Assembly (NCBI GenBank): GCA_002493945.1
Contig: DLAL01000012.1
Coordinates: 1 to 14,105 of the forward strand
Direction of reading: 5' to 3'
DNA from: Porphyromonadaceae bacterium UBA7048
GTDB taxonomy: Bacteria; Bacteroidota; Bacteroidia; Bacteroidales; Muribaculaceae
DNA length: 14,105 nucleotides
Of the stretch, positions 1 to 7,030 are shown one piece after another (position 1 is the stretch's first letter; the number at the start of each line of letters is the position of its first letter). The position numbers and the translations under genes are program-made. The notes under the pieces are model-generated. The model was not told the DNA's origin. It searched no databases and saw only the letters and a program-made list of their open reading frames with translations.

Positions 1-1
1 C

Positions 2-523
2 ATTCAGTCATACAACGAGAGGCGTCAGGCCTACACACTCCGCTACCCCAACCACGAGGTCGAGCAGGGATTCCTCAGGAACCTGCTGCCGATGATATCA
101 TCTAAAGACAGCCTGGACACGAGCAACTTCGTGCTCGACTGCTGCGACATGATTGATGAGGGCCGCATCGACGACTTCATGAAGGCCATGAAGGCTTTCT
201 ACGCCGGCATCCCGTACGAAATGGAGAGCCGCAACGAGTTCTTCTATCAGAACATCATGTACTGCATCGGCAAGCTGCTGGGCTTCTATGTGCAGGCCGA
301 GTACCGCACCTCGGCCGGACGCATCGACCTCGTCCTTGCCAATCCGCAGACCATCTATGTGATAGAATTCAAGCTCGACGGCACAGCCGAGGAGGCCCTG
401 GCGCAGATTGAGTCCAGGGACTACGCCCTGCCGTTCGCCCTTGACGGCCGCCGCGTGGTGAAGGTCGGCGCCAACTTCGACTCCCGCACCCGCACTCTCG
501 ACCGATGGATTATAGCCGAGTGA
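2..523 (+). CDS. AAA-ATPase-like / PD-(D/E)XK nuclease-fold protein, 3' end (partial)
   Basis: The gene begins before the window; the frame is open from base 2 and stops with TGA at 521-523, leaving 173 residues. The ATG at 92 is internal, because the 30 codons before it read as the family's conserved link (YTLRYPNHEVEQGF followed by LRNLLP) between the AAA-ATPase-like domain and the C-terminal nuclease-fold domain (PF09820 plus PF08011, older name DUF1703). The nuclease core is visible: GRIDLVL with Asp109, then IEFK with Glu122 and Lys124, then the AxxQI element with Gln135 (numbered from base 2). This D...ExK layout is that of PD-(D/E)XK enzymes. These proteins are often present in many copies in gut Bacteroidota, and their biological role is not settled. 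The ATPase part lies outside the window, so whether the gene is intact cannot be judged. Confidence 0.85.
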   Translation: MQSYNERRQAYTLRYPNHEVEQGFLRNLLPMISSKDSLDTSNFVLDCCDMIDEGRIDDFMKAMKAFYAGIPYEMESRNEFFYQNIMYCIGKLLGFYVQAEYRTSAGRIDLVLANPQTIYVIEFKLDGTAEEALAQIESRDYALPFALDGRRVVKVGANFDSRTRTLDRWIIAE

Positions 524-549
524 GGCGGTCCGGCTTCAGTATAAAAACG

Positions 550-587
550 AACAAAAGCGTATCAGGACTTCCTGATACGCTTTTGTT
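550..587. terminator. Bidirectional hairpin terminator between convergent genes
   Basis: A perfect inverted repeat of 17 base pairs (550-566 with 571-587, core CAAAAGCGTATCAGG) closes over a 4-base loop, ACTT. A T-rich run follows on the + strand (TTTTG) and on the - strand (CGTTTTTAT). It lies between the stop at 523 (+) and the stop at 605 (-), so it can end transcription from both sides. Confidence 0.85.
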
Positions 588-604
588 TTGAAAGGGGAAA
601 GTGC

Positions 605-3600
605 TTAGAGCACTACTTTAGTACCATTGATGATGTAAATGCCGGGGGCGAGTCCGCTGATGGTGTTGACACCGCGGCGGAGGGCTACGGTAGCAGCAAC
701 GCGGCCGTCGATGCCGTAGACGGTCAGGGTGCCGTCGGTGGCCGAAGTGACGGTGAGAGTGCCTCCGTCAACGGTCATGACAATGCCTTCTTCGGGGATT
801 GCGGCGGTGTCGACGCCGGTCGAGATGTTGTCTCTCACTTCGAAGGGTATGCTGCCGTCGAAGTCGTCGCTCTGAGCATAGACGGTGAAGGGAGCGAGTG
901 TCAGCGCGGCGGGTTCGCCGGAGGTCTCATCGTAGAGGGCATATCCGCTTACGGGCGAGTCGAGGCTTACGAGCTCTGAAGCGTCGTCACTGAGCACGAA
1001 GGTGTGGCTGTCGGCGGCGATGTCAGTGCTGCGGTAAACACCGGTGAGGGTTATCATCGAACCTTCGGCACGAACTTCTTCGGTCGTGGCCGATACGGTG
1101 GTGCCGTCCTTGGCGATGATGCGGAGGGTTGCGCCGGGCTGCGATCCTACCTTGATGAAGTAGGGACGGTTGGCTTCGACAGAGGTGTGGCGCACGAAGA
1201 TGTCGTCGCCGTTACCTGCTGTGACGAGGGTGTAGTAGCCGGGCTTGTTGTCGTCCTCGGCCCAGTCGGAGGCCTTGAGTTCGGTGTCGCCGAGCATCAC
1301 CTTGTCGGCTGCGAAAGGACAGATGAACGAAGTCCATGCGCTGCCGGTGGCGCACTCGATGCTTACTTCCGAGCCTTCGGCCACTGTGAAGTCGTAGGGC
1401 ACGGCCAGTGCGTCGGCGGTAGAGAGTTCGATGCCGGCGGTGTTGGTGTAGCTGCGTTCGGTGCCGTCGGTGACGGTGGCGATGAAGTTGCCTTCGACGC
1501 CGTCAGGCACGGGCACGTTGTCGCCCAGGATGATGACGCAGTTAGGCGAAAGGCCTGCGAATGCGTCGGCGGCATACTCGGTGGCGGTGCGTGCGGCTAC
1601 GGCGCGACGGGCAGGAGCAGCGGCAGCCGTCGAGGTCGAGCCGGAGATGAAGATGGTCATGAGGCGGTCACATCCGTTGAAGGCTTTAGAGCCGATGGCG
1701 CGTATGCCCTGGAGGCTCATGGCCGTGAGCGAGCGGCAGCCGGCGAATGCCTGCGAGCCGATGGCGGTGACAGTGGCCGGGAATTCTACGGACGAGAGGT
1801 TCTCGCATCCGCTGAAGAAGCCTTCGGGCAGACCTTCGAGGGTCGAGGGGAGGATGACGGTCTTGAGCGAGCTCATGCCTGAGAAGGTATTGTCAGCCAG
1901 GGTGCCTGTGAGGTCCGAGAGGTCGAGGTTCTCGAGGTCGGTGAATTTCTTCACCACCTCGTCGATGGTGGCCTGAGCGATGTCGCCGCTGAGTGCTACG
2001 GAGGTCACGCCCTGAGCCTCGGAAGCGTCGACGGCGTCGAGCTCGGCCTGCTTGAGGGTGGCGCCTTCCACGGGGATAGCGTAAACTTCGACGGTGACGG
2101 GGGCGTCGGTCACTTCGATGTTGTAGTAGCCTTCGGAGTCGGGCTCGATGACGGTGTTGTCAACTTTCACCTTGGGTTCAATCTGCTGCTTGTCGAGGTT
2201 GCCCTGAGCTTCGAGACGGAAACGTGCCGAGGTGTTCTCGGGGACTTCGAGCAGCTGGGGAGCCGAGGGATTGAAGTAGCTGAACGAACCGCAACTGCTT
2301 TCGTCGGCGATAACCTTGAAGTTCTCCGACGACAGCTTGACGGTGACGTCATATAGATACTCTACGCGCACTTCGTGGTTGCCGCTGAGGTCGGCGTGCT
2401 TGTTGGGGTTGTAGTAGGTCACGGGGATTGAGCCGTCGGCGTTGAGCGTCACTTCCTTGCCGTTGTCGTAAGCGCGGAGGCTTTCGCCGGCTCCGAGAGT
2501 GCGTGCGCTGTAGGCGTTGACAGTGATGGTTTCGCGTGCGACGTTGTCACCCAGGAACGATGCGGCTTTGTCAGTGTCGAACTTGTCGGCCATCTTCACG
2601 CGTTCGGGGTCGAAGCTGATTGAGTATACCGGGTATTCGGGTACGATGTTGAAACCGAGATGTGCCCAACCATTAATCCAATCCTCTCCATAGAAGTCTT
2701 CCGTATTATGCGGTGTAATATATGCAGTATAATATTCAGGCTTTACTACAAGTGTAACTTTGGAGTGATTTGTGATTCCAAGATTGTTGGGAAAGAAATT
2801 CGTATTATTGCCTGAGCCACTCGTTGCGGAGTTGAAGTCTATATGATGTACTTTATTACCAGCAGCTGGAACTGCATAGCAATATAACGTGGTGAGACTG
2901 GTACAACCTGAGAAGCAGTCTCTTTTAAGTCCACCCTGATGCTCACGAAGTTTTCCGTTTACCATCGCCTGGGCATCGTTATAAAGGCCCGTCGGCAGCA
3001 CCATCTCTTTGATATATGCACAATTGTAGAAAGCGGAAGCGCTGATGGATACGACATTATCCGGAAGAATAATCTCTTCTACAACAGGGGTTTGACCTCC
3101 TGATTTGCATAATAGATTCGCTGGAATTGTATTGGCAGCGTAAGTTCCATCTCCTAATATAGTGAGTCCTGAGAGGTCAAGCGATTTGAGAAAGATTGGC
3201 AAAAATGAGTTCGAATTCAATGCTGATGCAAGATTGGAAGCGGTTTCCTGACCGACAATCTTGATTTTAGCCTTATTTCGGAGTTCAAGACCACCGATTA
3301 CATTGGAAGTTGTTCCGGGAGATACGTTGTATACGTACACGACGTCTCCGGGGCTATAGACCTCGATATCGAATTTGAGGTCCTCCATAGCTACGAAAGG
3401 ATATGTCACTGTTGCGGCATCGCTTGCAACGGCTTTACCATTGACAAGCATATTTATGCGGTCAGAGTTCTTCTTGGGCGTAATCTTGAACGTGAGTTCC
3501 TTTCCTCGCGGAGCGCTTTCCACCACGCCTGAGAGGTTGGCTTTCTCAGCCAGGTCTTCGGGGAAGGTGAAGTTGTAGACGGGAGTCTGATTGTTCAGAG

Positions 3601-6535
3601 CAGGGAGCTTGCAGATGGCACCGTTGACAGCTCCTACGGGGTACCATGTCTTCTTGTTGAAGGAGGTGACCATTGAGATGTAGTTGCCTTCGCGGACGGT
3701 GGCGTTCTTGACGCAGCACTTCACGGTGAACTTGAGGTTGCCTGCGCCCGAGCTGTAGTTCGACACAGGGCTGATGAATTCCTTGATACGGCCGTCCTTG
3801 TCGGTGAGCACTAGTGCCCAGAAGGCGTTGGGATAGTCGGCGGGAGCGTTCACGGCGTTGATGCGCACGGCGAATTCCTGACCGGGGATGACGTTGACAG
3901 CTTCGGTGAAGAGACCTACCGAACCGGTGGCGGTTGTCATGTTCCAGAATGAGGTGTCGCCGACGGGAGTAGGCTCAGTAAGGTCGAAGTGGATGATGGT
4001 GCCGGCATTGATGGTTACGTGATACTTGCCGTCGGCACCGGGTGTGAGGAGGGTGCTGTTGGCGTATACGTCCATGCGGTTGTCGTTGTCGGCGAGGTAG
4101 TCGGCGGTGAAGCTGACTTCGGTGCCTGCGGCGTAGCGGCCTGTCTCTTTATCGCAGTCGAAGCGCACGTCGGCATTGTCCATCACTGCAAAGGCAAAGT
4201 CGGTGACGGTGGGGAATTCTTGCTTATCCTGGTCGGGGCATGTAAAGGTGACGCCGTCGTCTACTCCAGGCTGATTCCAGTACTTGTTCTGTTTGTAGGC
4301 GCCGGCAGCACCCATATTCACACAGTGCACGGTGCGGTTGGTCGGAGTGCCGATGAATACGCACCAGTTCACGAAAGCCGGATTCGGATTGCGTACCCAT
4401 ACATCCTTGAGGAAGGACGAGCCGTTGAACACGTTGTACTCGTATGTGCTTACGCTTGCCGGGATGACAATCGAGGTGATGCCGCAGGAGCGGAAGCATC
4501 CGTTCTTGAGCTTGTTGATGTTGTTGGGGAGAAGCACTTCCTTGAGGGTCCACATGTTGCGGAATGCCTCACGCGGGATGGCACGGGCCTCGTTGTTCTC
4601 ATAAGCCGAGATGCTGACTCCCGAAATGTCGAGGCGTGTCAGCTTCATGCTGCTGCGGATGAACGAGAAGTCGCGTGCGTCGATGTTGCCGAAGAGTGTG
4701 AGATCCTTGATGGTGGCAGCCTCACCGCCGTCGAGCAGCGTGGAGAGCGTGCCGGGAGTGCCTACCCAGAGAGCGCGCTTCTCGCGCACTTCGGAAGCCT
4801 TCTGCACGAAGATGGAGATGGTCTGGTCGGAGGTGACGTTGCCTATGCGGTAGGCGTAGTTGGCTCCTGCGGTGAGGACGTATCCGTTGCTCTTGACGGT
4901 GACGATGTCGGCGGAGGGGTTATCGGGCACTACAGTGAACGAGTAGTCGAATCCGCGGATGACGCGGTTCTCGCCAGTCACGGTTACGCCGGCCGTCGAG
5001 GGGAGTGTGACAGAGAAGTATTCGGGCGCTGTGCGCGTGGCCGAGAGCTCGTTGACGGTGTAGAGTTCGCCTGCCACGGGGAGCCATCCGGTGTCGCCGT
5101 CGGCCTTGGTGGCCATGCGCACCATGTCGCCGGCCTCGACAGAGACGCCTGCCGGGAGAGCGCAGCCCGTCATCTGGATGTATCCGCTGCCGAGGGTGGC
5201 CATGGCGGTGAGATGGAAGTTGCCTTCGGCGCTCAGGAGGGTCTTGAGGGTGCCTGCGGCGCTGTAGAGGGCCACGGCCACCTTGCCGTCGAACTTGGTG
5301 TAGGACAGATTCTTCATGTTGCCCACGCGGACGGTGAATGTCTTTCCGGCTGCGAGGTCGGTCATGTCGCTGCCCATGCCGGGCTGTCCGCCGTCGGCGG
5401 TGATGTGGATGGGCGACCATGCCTGTACGGCTCCGGAGGCGGGCTTGATGTTGTAGATGATGGTGTTGAGCGAGCCGAAGTTATAGCTGTGGCTTGCCTG
5501 AGGGTTGAGATTCGAAGTCATGAACCATCCGTTGGCCAGACCTCCCCAGCCCCAGTTGAAGTGGAAGTAGGGATTCTCGTCGAACTGGTCCTGCTGATAG
5601 CCGTCGCAGACGAATGCGTGGCCTGCCGAAACGTCCTGGCCGCAGTAGAGCACGGGGCGGCCGGCCTGGATTTCGGTCTTGATGATGTTGTCCCACTCCT
5701 GCTGCGAGCTGACGTCGCTGCGCTTCTTGTAGGATATTCCGGGGTCGTATCCGAAGTAGTTGCTCATGGCGGCAGGCACGCGCACCTCATAGGCGCTCGA
5801 GCCGGAGTAGCCGTACTGGGTCATGATACTCTTCGATGTGTGGTAGACGAGAGTGGCCACAGCGTCGGCCTCGGCCTGGGAGTAACCGCTGCGGTAGTTG
5901 TCGGCGCGCATGTTGGCCCAGTCATAGTCCACGGCGAAGTTGACGCCGTCGTAGCTGCCGGTGCCCTGGGCGGGGTGTTCGTAGTACTTCATGATTTCGG
6001 CCATGGCGATGCCTACGCAGCCTACCAGCGGATTGCCGGGAATCATATTGTTGAAGGGAGCTTCCTGACGCCATTCGGGGGTCTTCACCTGAGCGGTCAG
6101 GCCCTGGTTGACGCGGCGTGCGGCAGCGCGGACCCGGGCCATGCGGCGCGTCGTCGAGCCACCTGCGATCTTCGAGGCCGACTCGATTTCCTTGCCTATG
6201 CCTTCCATCATGTACTTCAGCGTGGGAGGCACATCGGCGGCGACATACGGATTCTCGAAGGAGAAACCGATGATAGGCTCGGTGTTGTCGTCAGCCGAGA
6301 CGATGACGAAGCCTTTGCCGTCAGCGGCGTTGAATACGTAGTACAGGGGCTTTGTCGATGTGCCGCCTGTATAGCAGAGCTCAAGCGATGCCGGTGCGGC
6401 ACTTCCCGTGCCTGCGGCGTAGAACTCTTCTGCCATTGCTCTGGCATCGCTGTGTGAGACCTGGGCAGCCTGGACGAGTCCGGGAGCAAAGGCGCACAGC
6501 GGGAAAATCAGCATCTTGAAGAAATGTTTTACCAT
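605..6535 (-). CDS. Secreted C10 (streptopain-like) cysteine protease with leucine-rich repeats and type IX sorting domain
   Basis: This 1976-residue protein starts at ATG 6535-6533 and has a signal peptide (about 1-24, ending VQAA). Residues 25-125 match the inhibitory Spi propeptide of PrtT/SpeB-type proteases. The catalytic domain spans about 145-365. It shows Gln157 in EWRQ (oxyanion position), nucleophile Cys173 in VGCVGIAMAE, His306 in GHAFVCDGY, and Asn327-Trp328 in HFNWGWGG, so the active site looks complete. The long remainder holds beta domains and three BspA-type leucine-rich blocks (about 605-720, 1090-1215 and 1510-1665) with motifs such as AFxxCxxLxxIxLP. Residues 1905-1976 resemble a type A type IX sorting domain (LTVYGIDGRVAATV, then GLAPGIYII). 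I infer a surface-bound or released protease that digests or binds host or dietary proteins. It is much longer than streptopain (about 400 residues). Arg-rich segments lie at 129-141 and 1643-1649. No other secretion-system genes are in the window. Confidence 0.9.
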   Translation of the reverse strand: MVKHFFKMLIFPLCAFAPGLVQAAQVSHSDARAMAEEFYAAGTGSAAPASLELCYTGGTSTKPLYYVFNAADGKGFVIVSADDNTEPIIGFSFENPYVAADVPPTLKYMMEGIGKEIESASKIAGGSTTRRMARVRAAARRVNQGLTAQVKTPEWRQEAPFNNMIPGNPLVGCVGIAMAEIMKYYEHPAQGTGSYDGVNFAVDYDWANMRADNYRSGYSQAEADAVATLVYHTSKSIMTQYGYSGSSAYEVRVPAAMSNYFGYDPGISYKKRSDVSSQQEWDNIIKTEIQAGRPVLYCGQDVSAGHAFVCDGYQQDQFDENPYFHFNWGWGGLANGWFMTSNLNPQASHSYNFGSLNTIIYNIKPASGAVQAWSPIHITADGGQPGMGSDMTDLAAGKTFTVRVGNMKNLSYTKFDGKVAVALYSAAGTLKTLLSAEGNFHLTAMATLGSGYIQMTGCALPAGVSVEAGDMVRMATKADGDTGWLPVAGELYTVNELSATRTAPEYFSVTLPSTAGVTVTGENRVIRGFDYSFTVVPDNPSADIVTVKSNGYVLTAGANYAYRIGNVTSDQTISIFVQKASEVREKRALWVGTPGTLSTLLDGGEAATIKDLTLFGNIDARDFSFIRSSMKLTRLDISGVSISAYENNEARAIPREAFRNMWTLKEVLLPNNINKLKNGCFRSCGITSIVIPASVSTYEYNVFNGSSFLKDVWVRNPNPAFVNWCVFIGTPTNRTVHCVNMGAAGAYKQNKYWNQPGVDDGVTFTCPDQDKQEFPTVTDFAFAVMDNADVRFDCDKETGRYAAGTEVSFTADYLADNDNRMDVYANSTLLTPGADGKYHVTINAGTIIHFDLTEPTPVGDTSFWNMTTATGSVGLFTEAVNVIPGQEFAVRINAVNAPADYPNAFWALVLTDKDGRIKEFISPVSNYSSGAGNLKFTVKCCVKNATVREGNYISMVTSFNKKTWYPVGAVNGAICKLPALNNQTPVYNFTFPEDLAEKANLSGVVESAPRGKELTFKITPKKNSDRINMLVNGKAVASDAATVTYPFVAMEDLKFDIEVYSPGDVVYVYNVSPGTTSNVIGGLELRNKAKIKIVGQETASNLASALNSNSFLPIFLKSLDLSGLTILGDGTYAANTIPANLLCKSGGQTPVVEEIILPDNVVSISASAFYNCAYIKEMVLPTGLYNDAQAMVNGKLREHQGGLKRDCFSGCTSLTTLYCYAVPAAGNKVHHIDFNSATSGSGNNTNFFPNNLGITNHSKVTLVVKPEYYTAYITPHNTEDFYGEDWINGWAHLGFNIVPEYPVYSISFDPERVKMADKFDTDKAASFLGDNVARETITVNAYSARTLGAGESLRAYDNGKEVTLNADGSIPVTYYNPNKHADLSGNHEVRVEYLYDVTVKLSSENFKVIADESSCGSFSYFNPSAPQLLEVPENTSARFRLEAQGNLDKQQIEPKVKVDNTVIEPDSEGYYNIEVTDAPVTVEVYAIPVEGATLKQAELDAVDASEAQGVTSVALSGDIAQATIDEVVKKFTDLENLDLSDLTGTLADNTFSGMSSLKTVILPSTLEGLPEGFFSGCENLSSVEFPATVTAIGSQAFAGCRSLTAMSLQGIRAIGSKAFNGCDRLMTIFISGSTSTAAAAPARRAVAARTATEYAADAFAGLSPNCVIILGDNVPVPDGVEGNFIATVTDGTERSYTNTAGIELSTADALAVPYDFTVAEGSEVSIECATGSAWTSFICPFAADKVMLGDTELKASDWAEDDNKPGYYTLVTAGNGDDIFVRHTSVEANRPYFIKVGSQPGATLRIIAKDGTTVSATTEEVRAEGSMITLTGVYRSTDIAADSHTFVLSDDASELVSLDSPVSGYALYDETSGEPAALTLAPFTVYAQSDDFDGSIPFEVRDNISTGVDTAAIPEEGIVMTVDGGTLTVTSATDGTLTVYGIDGRVAATVALRRGVNTISGLAPGIYIINGTKVVL
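2660..3470. other. Low-GC patch inside the protease gene (mosaic segment)
   Basis: Base composition drops sharply here compared with the rest of the gene: bases 2701-2760 have 20 G+C of 60, while 1501-1560 have 38 of 60. Codon choice shifts from G/C-ending to A/T-ending codons, yet the frame stays open and the protein stays in family. The patch encodes about residues 1022-1292, including the second leucine-rich block. The edges are approximate and judged by eye. The pattern suggests a segment replaced by recombination with a more AT-rich relative. Confidence 0.6.
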
Positions 6536-6700
6536 AACTCGGGTTGTTAATTTTCGGTGTAGATGTTTTATTTGATTTAGAAATTGTATTTAAGTCGCAG
6601 ATGTCGTTTAATTGTTGAAGTGAACAGGCTACCCGGGCGCATAAATGCCTGCTATACTGTAGATAAGCCAGACATCAGATGACGCTCTTCAGACCGGGGT

Positions 6701-6709
6701 GCAAAGTTA
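6701..6709 (-). promoter_or_regulatory. Probable -7 box of the protease promoter
   Basis: The minus strand reads TAACTTTGC, which fits the Bacteroidota sigma-ABfr -7 consensus TAnnTTTG. No clear TTTG is seen at the expected -33 distance (about 6729-6735), so only half of the promoter is convincing. If it is used, the protease mRNA has a leader of about 160 bases (6536 to about 6695) with no obvious Shine-Dalgarno sequence, as is usual in this phylum. Confidence 0.5.
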
Positions 6710-6744
6710 TGCTGAAAACACTATACACTGTCTGCATCGCTTGG

Positions 6745-6777
6745 TTAAAAAATATTAATTGGCTAAATATTTTTTAA
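6745..6777. promoter_or_regulatory. Perfect AT-rich inverted repeat between divergent promoters (candidate operator)
   Basis: TTAAAAAATATT at 6745-6756 is repeated exactly as its reverse complement AATATTTTTTAA at 6766-6777, with a 9-base spacer. It lies about 36 bases upstream of the protease -7 box and about 160 bases upstream of the receptor promoter. That position suits a regulator-binding site or an AT-rich upstream activating element. Arms made only of A and T can also arise by chance, so the function is inferred. Confidence 0.4.
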
Positions 6778-6933
6778 GTCAGGCGTTCTCTGAGCCCGGT
6801 CAGGCCTCGTCAGCACACGTTTCTTCCGCGTCTCCGGCGTGCCGGACGAGGGGCACAAGACGGCAAAAAGTTCACGGAATTCATTGCTTAAATGTTAAAT
6901 TTCGAACCCGTCTATAGTTTTCTCTTGTTATAA

Positions 6934-6966
6934 TTTGTATTAGTTAAAATTATTTCGGTAATTTTG
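6934..6966 (+). promoter_or_regulatory. Promoter of the receptor-lipoprotein operon
   Basis: TTTG at 6934-6937 and TAATTTTG at 6959-6966 are separated by 21 bases, an exact match to the Bacteroidota primary-sigma pattern TTTG-N(19-21)-TAnnTTTG. Transcription would begin a few bases after 6970, giving a leader of roughly 55-60 bases before the ATG at 7031. No second promoter of this form is evident before the two downstream genes. Confidence 0.75.
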
Positions 6967-7030
6967 AGGCATTTTTGCCTTCCGGCGATTGGTGCAGACA
7001 AATGAAAAACATAACCTATAATAGTATTGT

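Larger units (their letters stand above)
6536..7030. other. Divergent intergenic region, 495 bases
   Basis: No gene is seen here. From left to right it holds: the untranslated leader of the protease (6536 to about 6695); its -7 box (6701-6709); the AT-rich inverted repeat (6745-6777); a GC-rich imperfect inverted repeat (6805-6811 CCTCGTC with 6845-6851 GACGAGG, plus GCAC 6813-6816 with GTGC 6839-6842); the receptor promoter (6934-6966); and the receptor leader up to 7030. Most of the region is AT-rich, apart from an island at about 6780-6870. Confidence 0.6.

Noticed and set aside
3989..6457. Open frame of 822 codons on the + strand inside the protease gene
   Set aside because: It is antisense to a clearly recognisable protease and its translation is rich in Val/Gly/Ala/His with no family motif. 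It is a by-product of the GC-rich codon pattern.
6625..6651. CAGGC/GCCTG inverted repeat in the protease leader as a riboswitch
   Set aside because: The stem has only five pairs and no known aptamer features were recognised.
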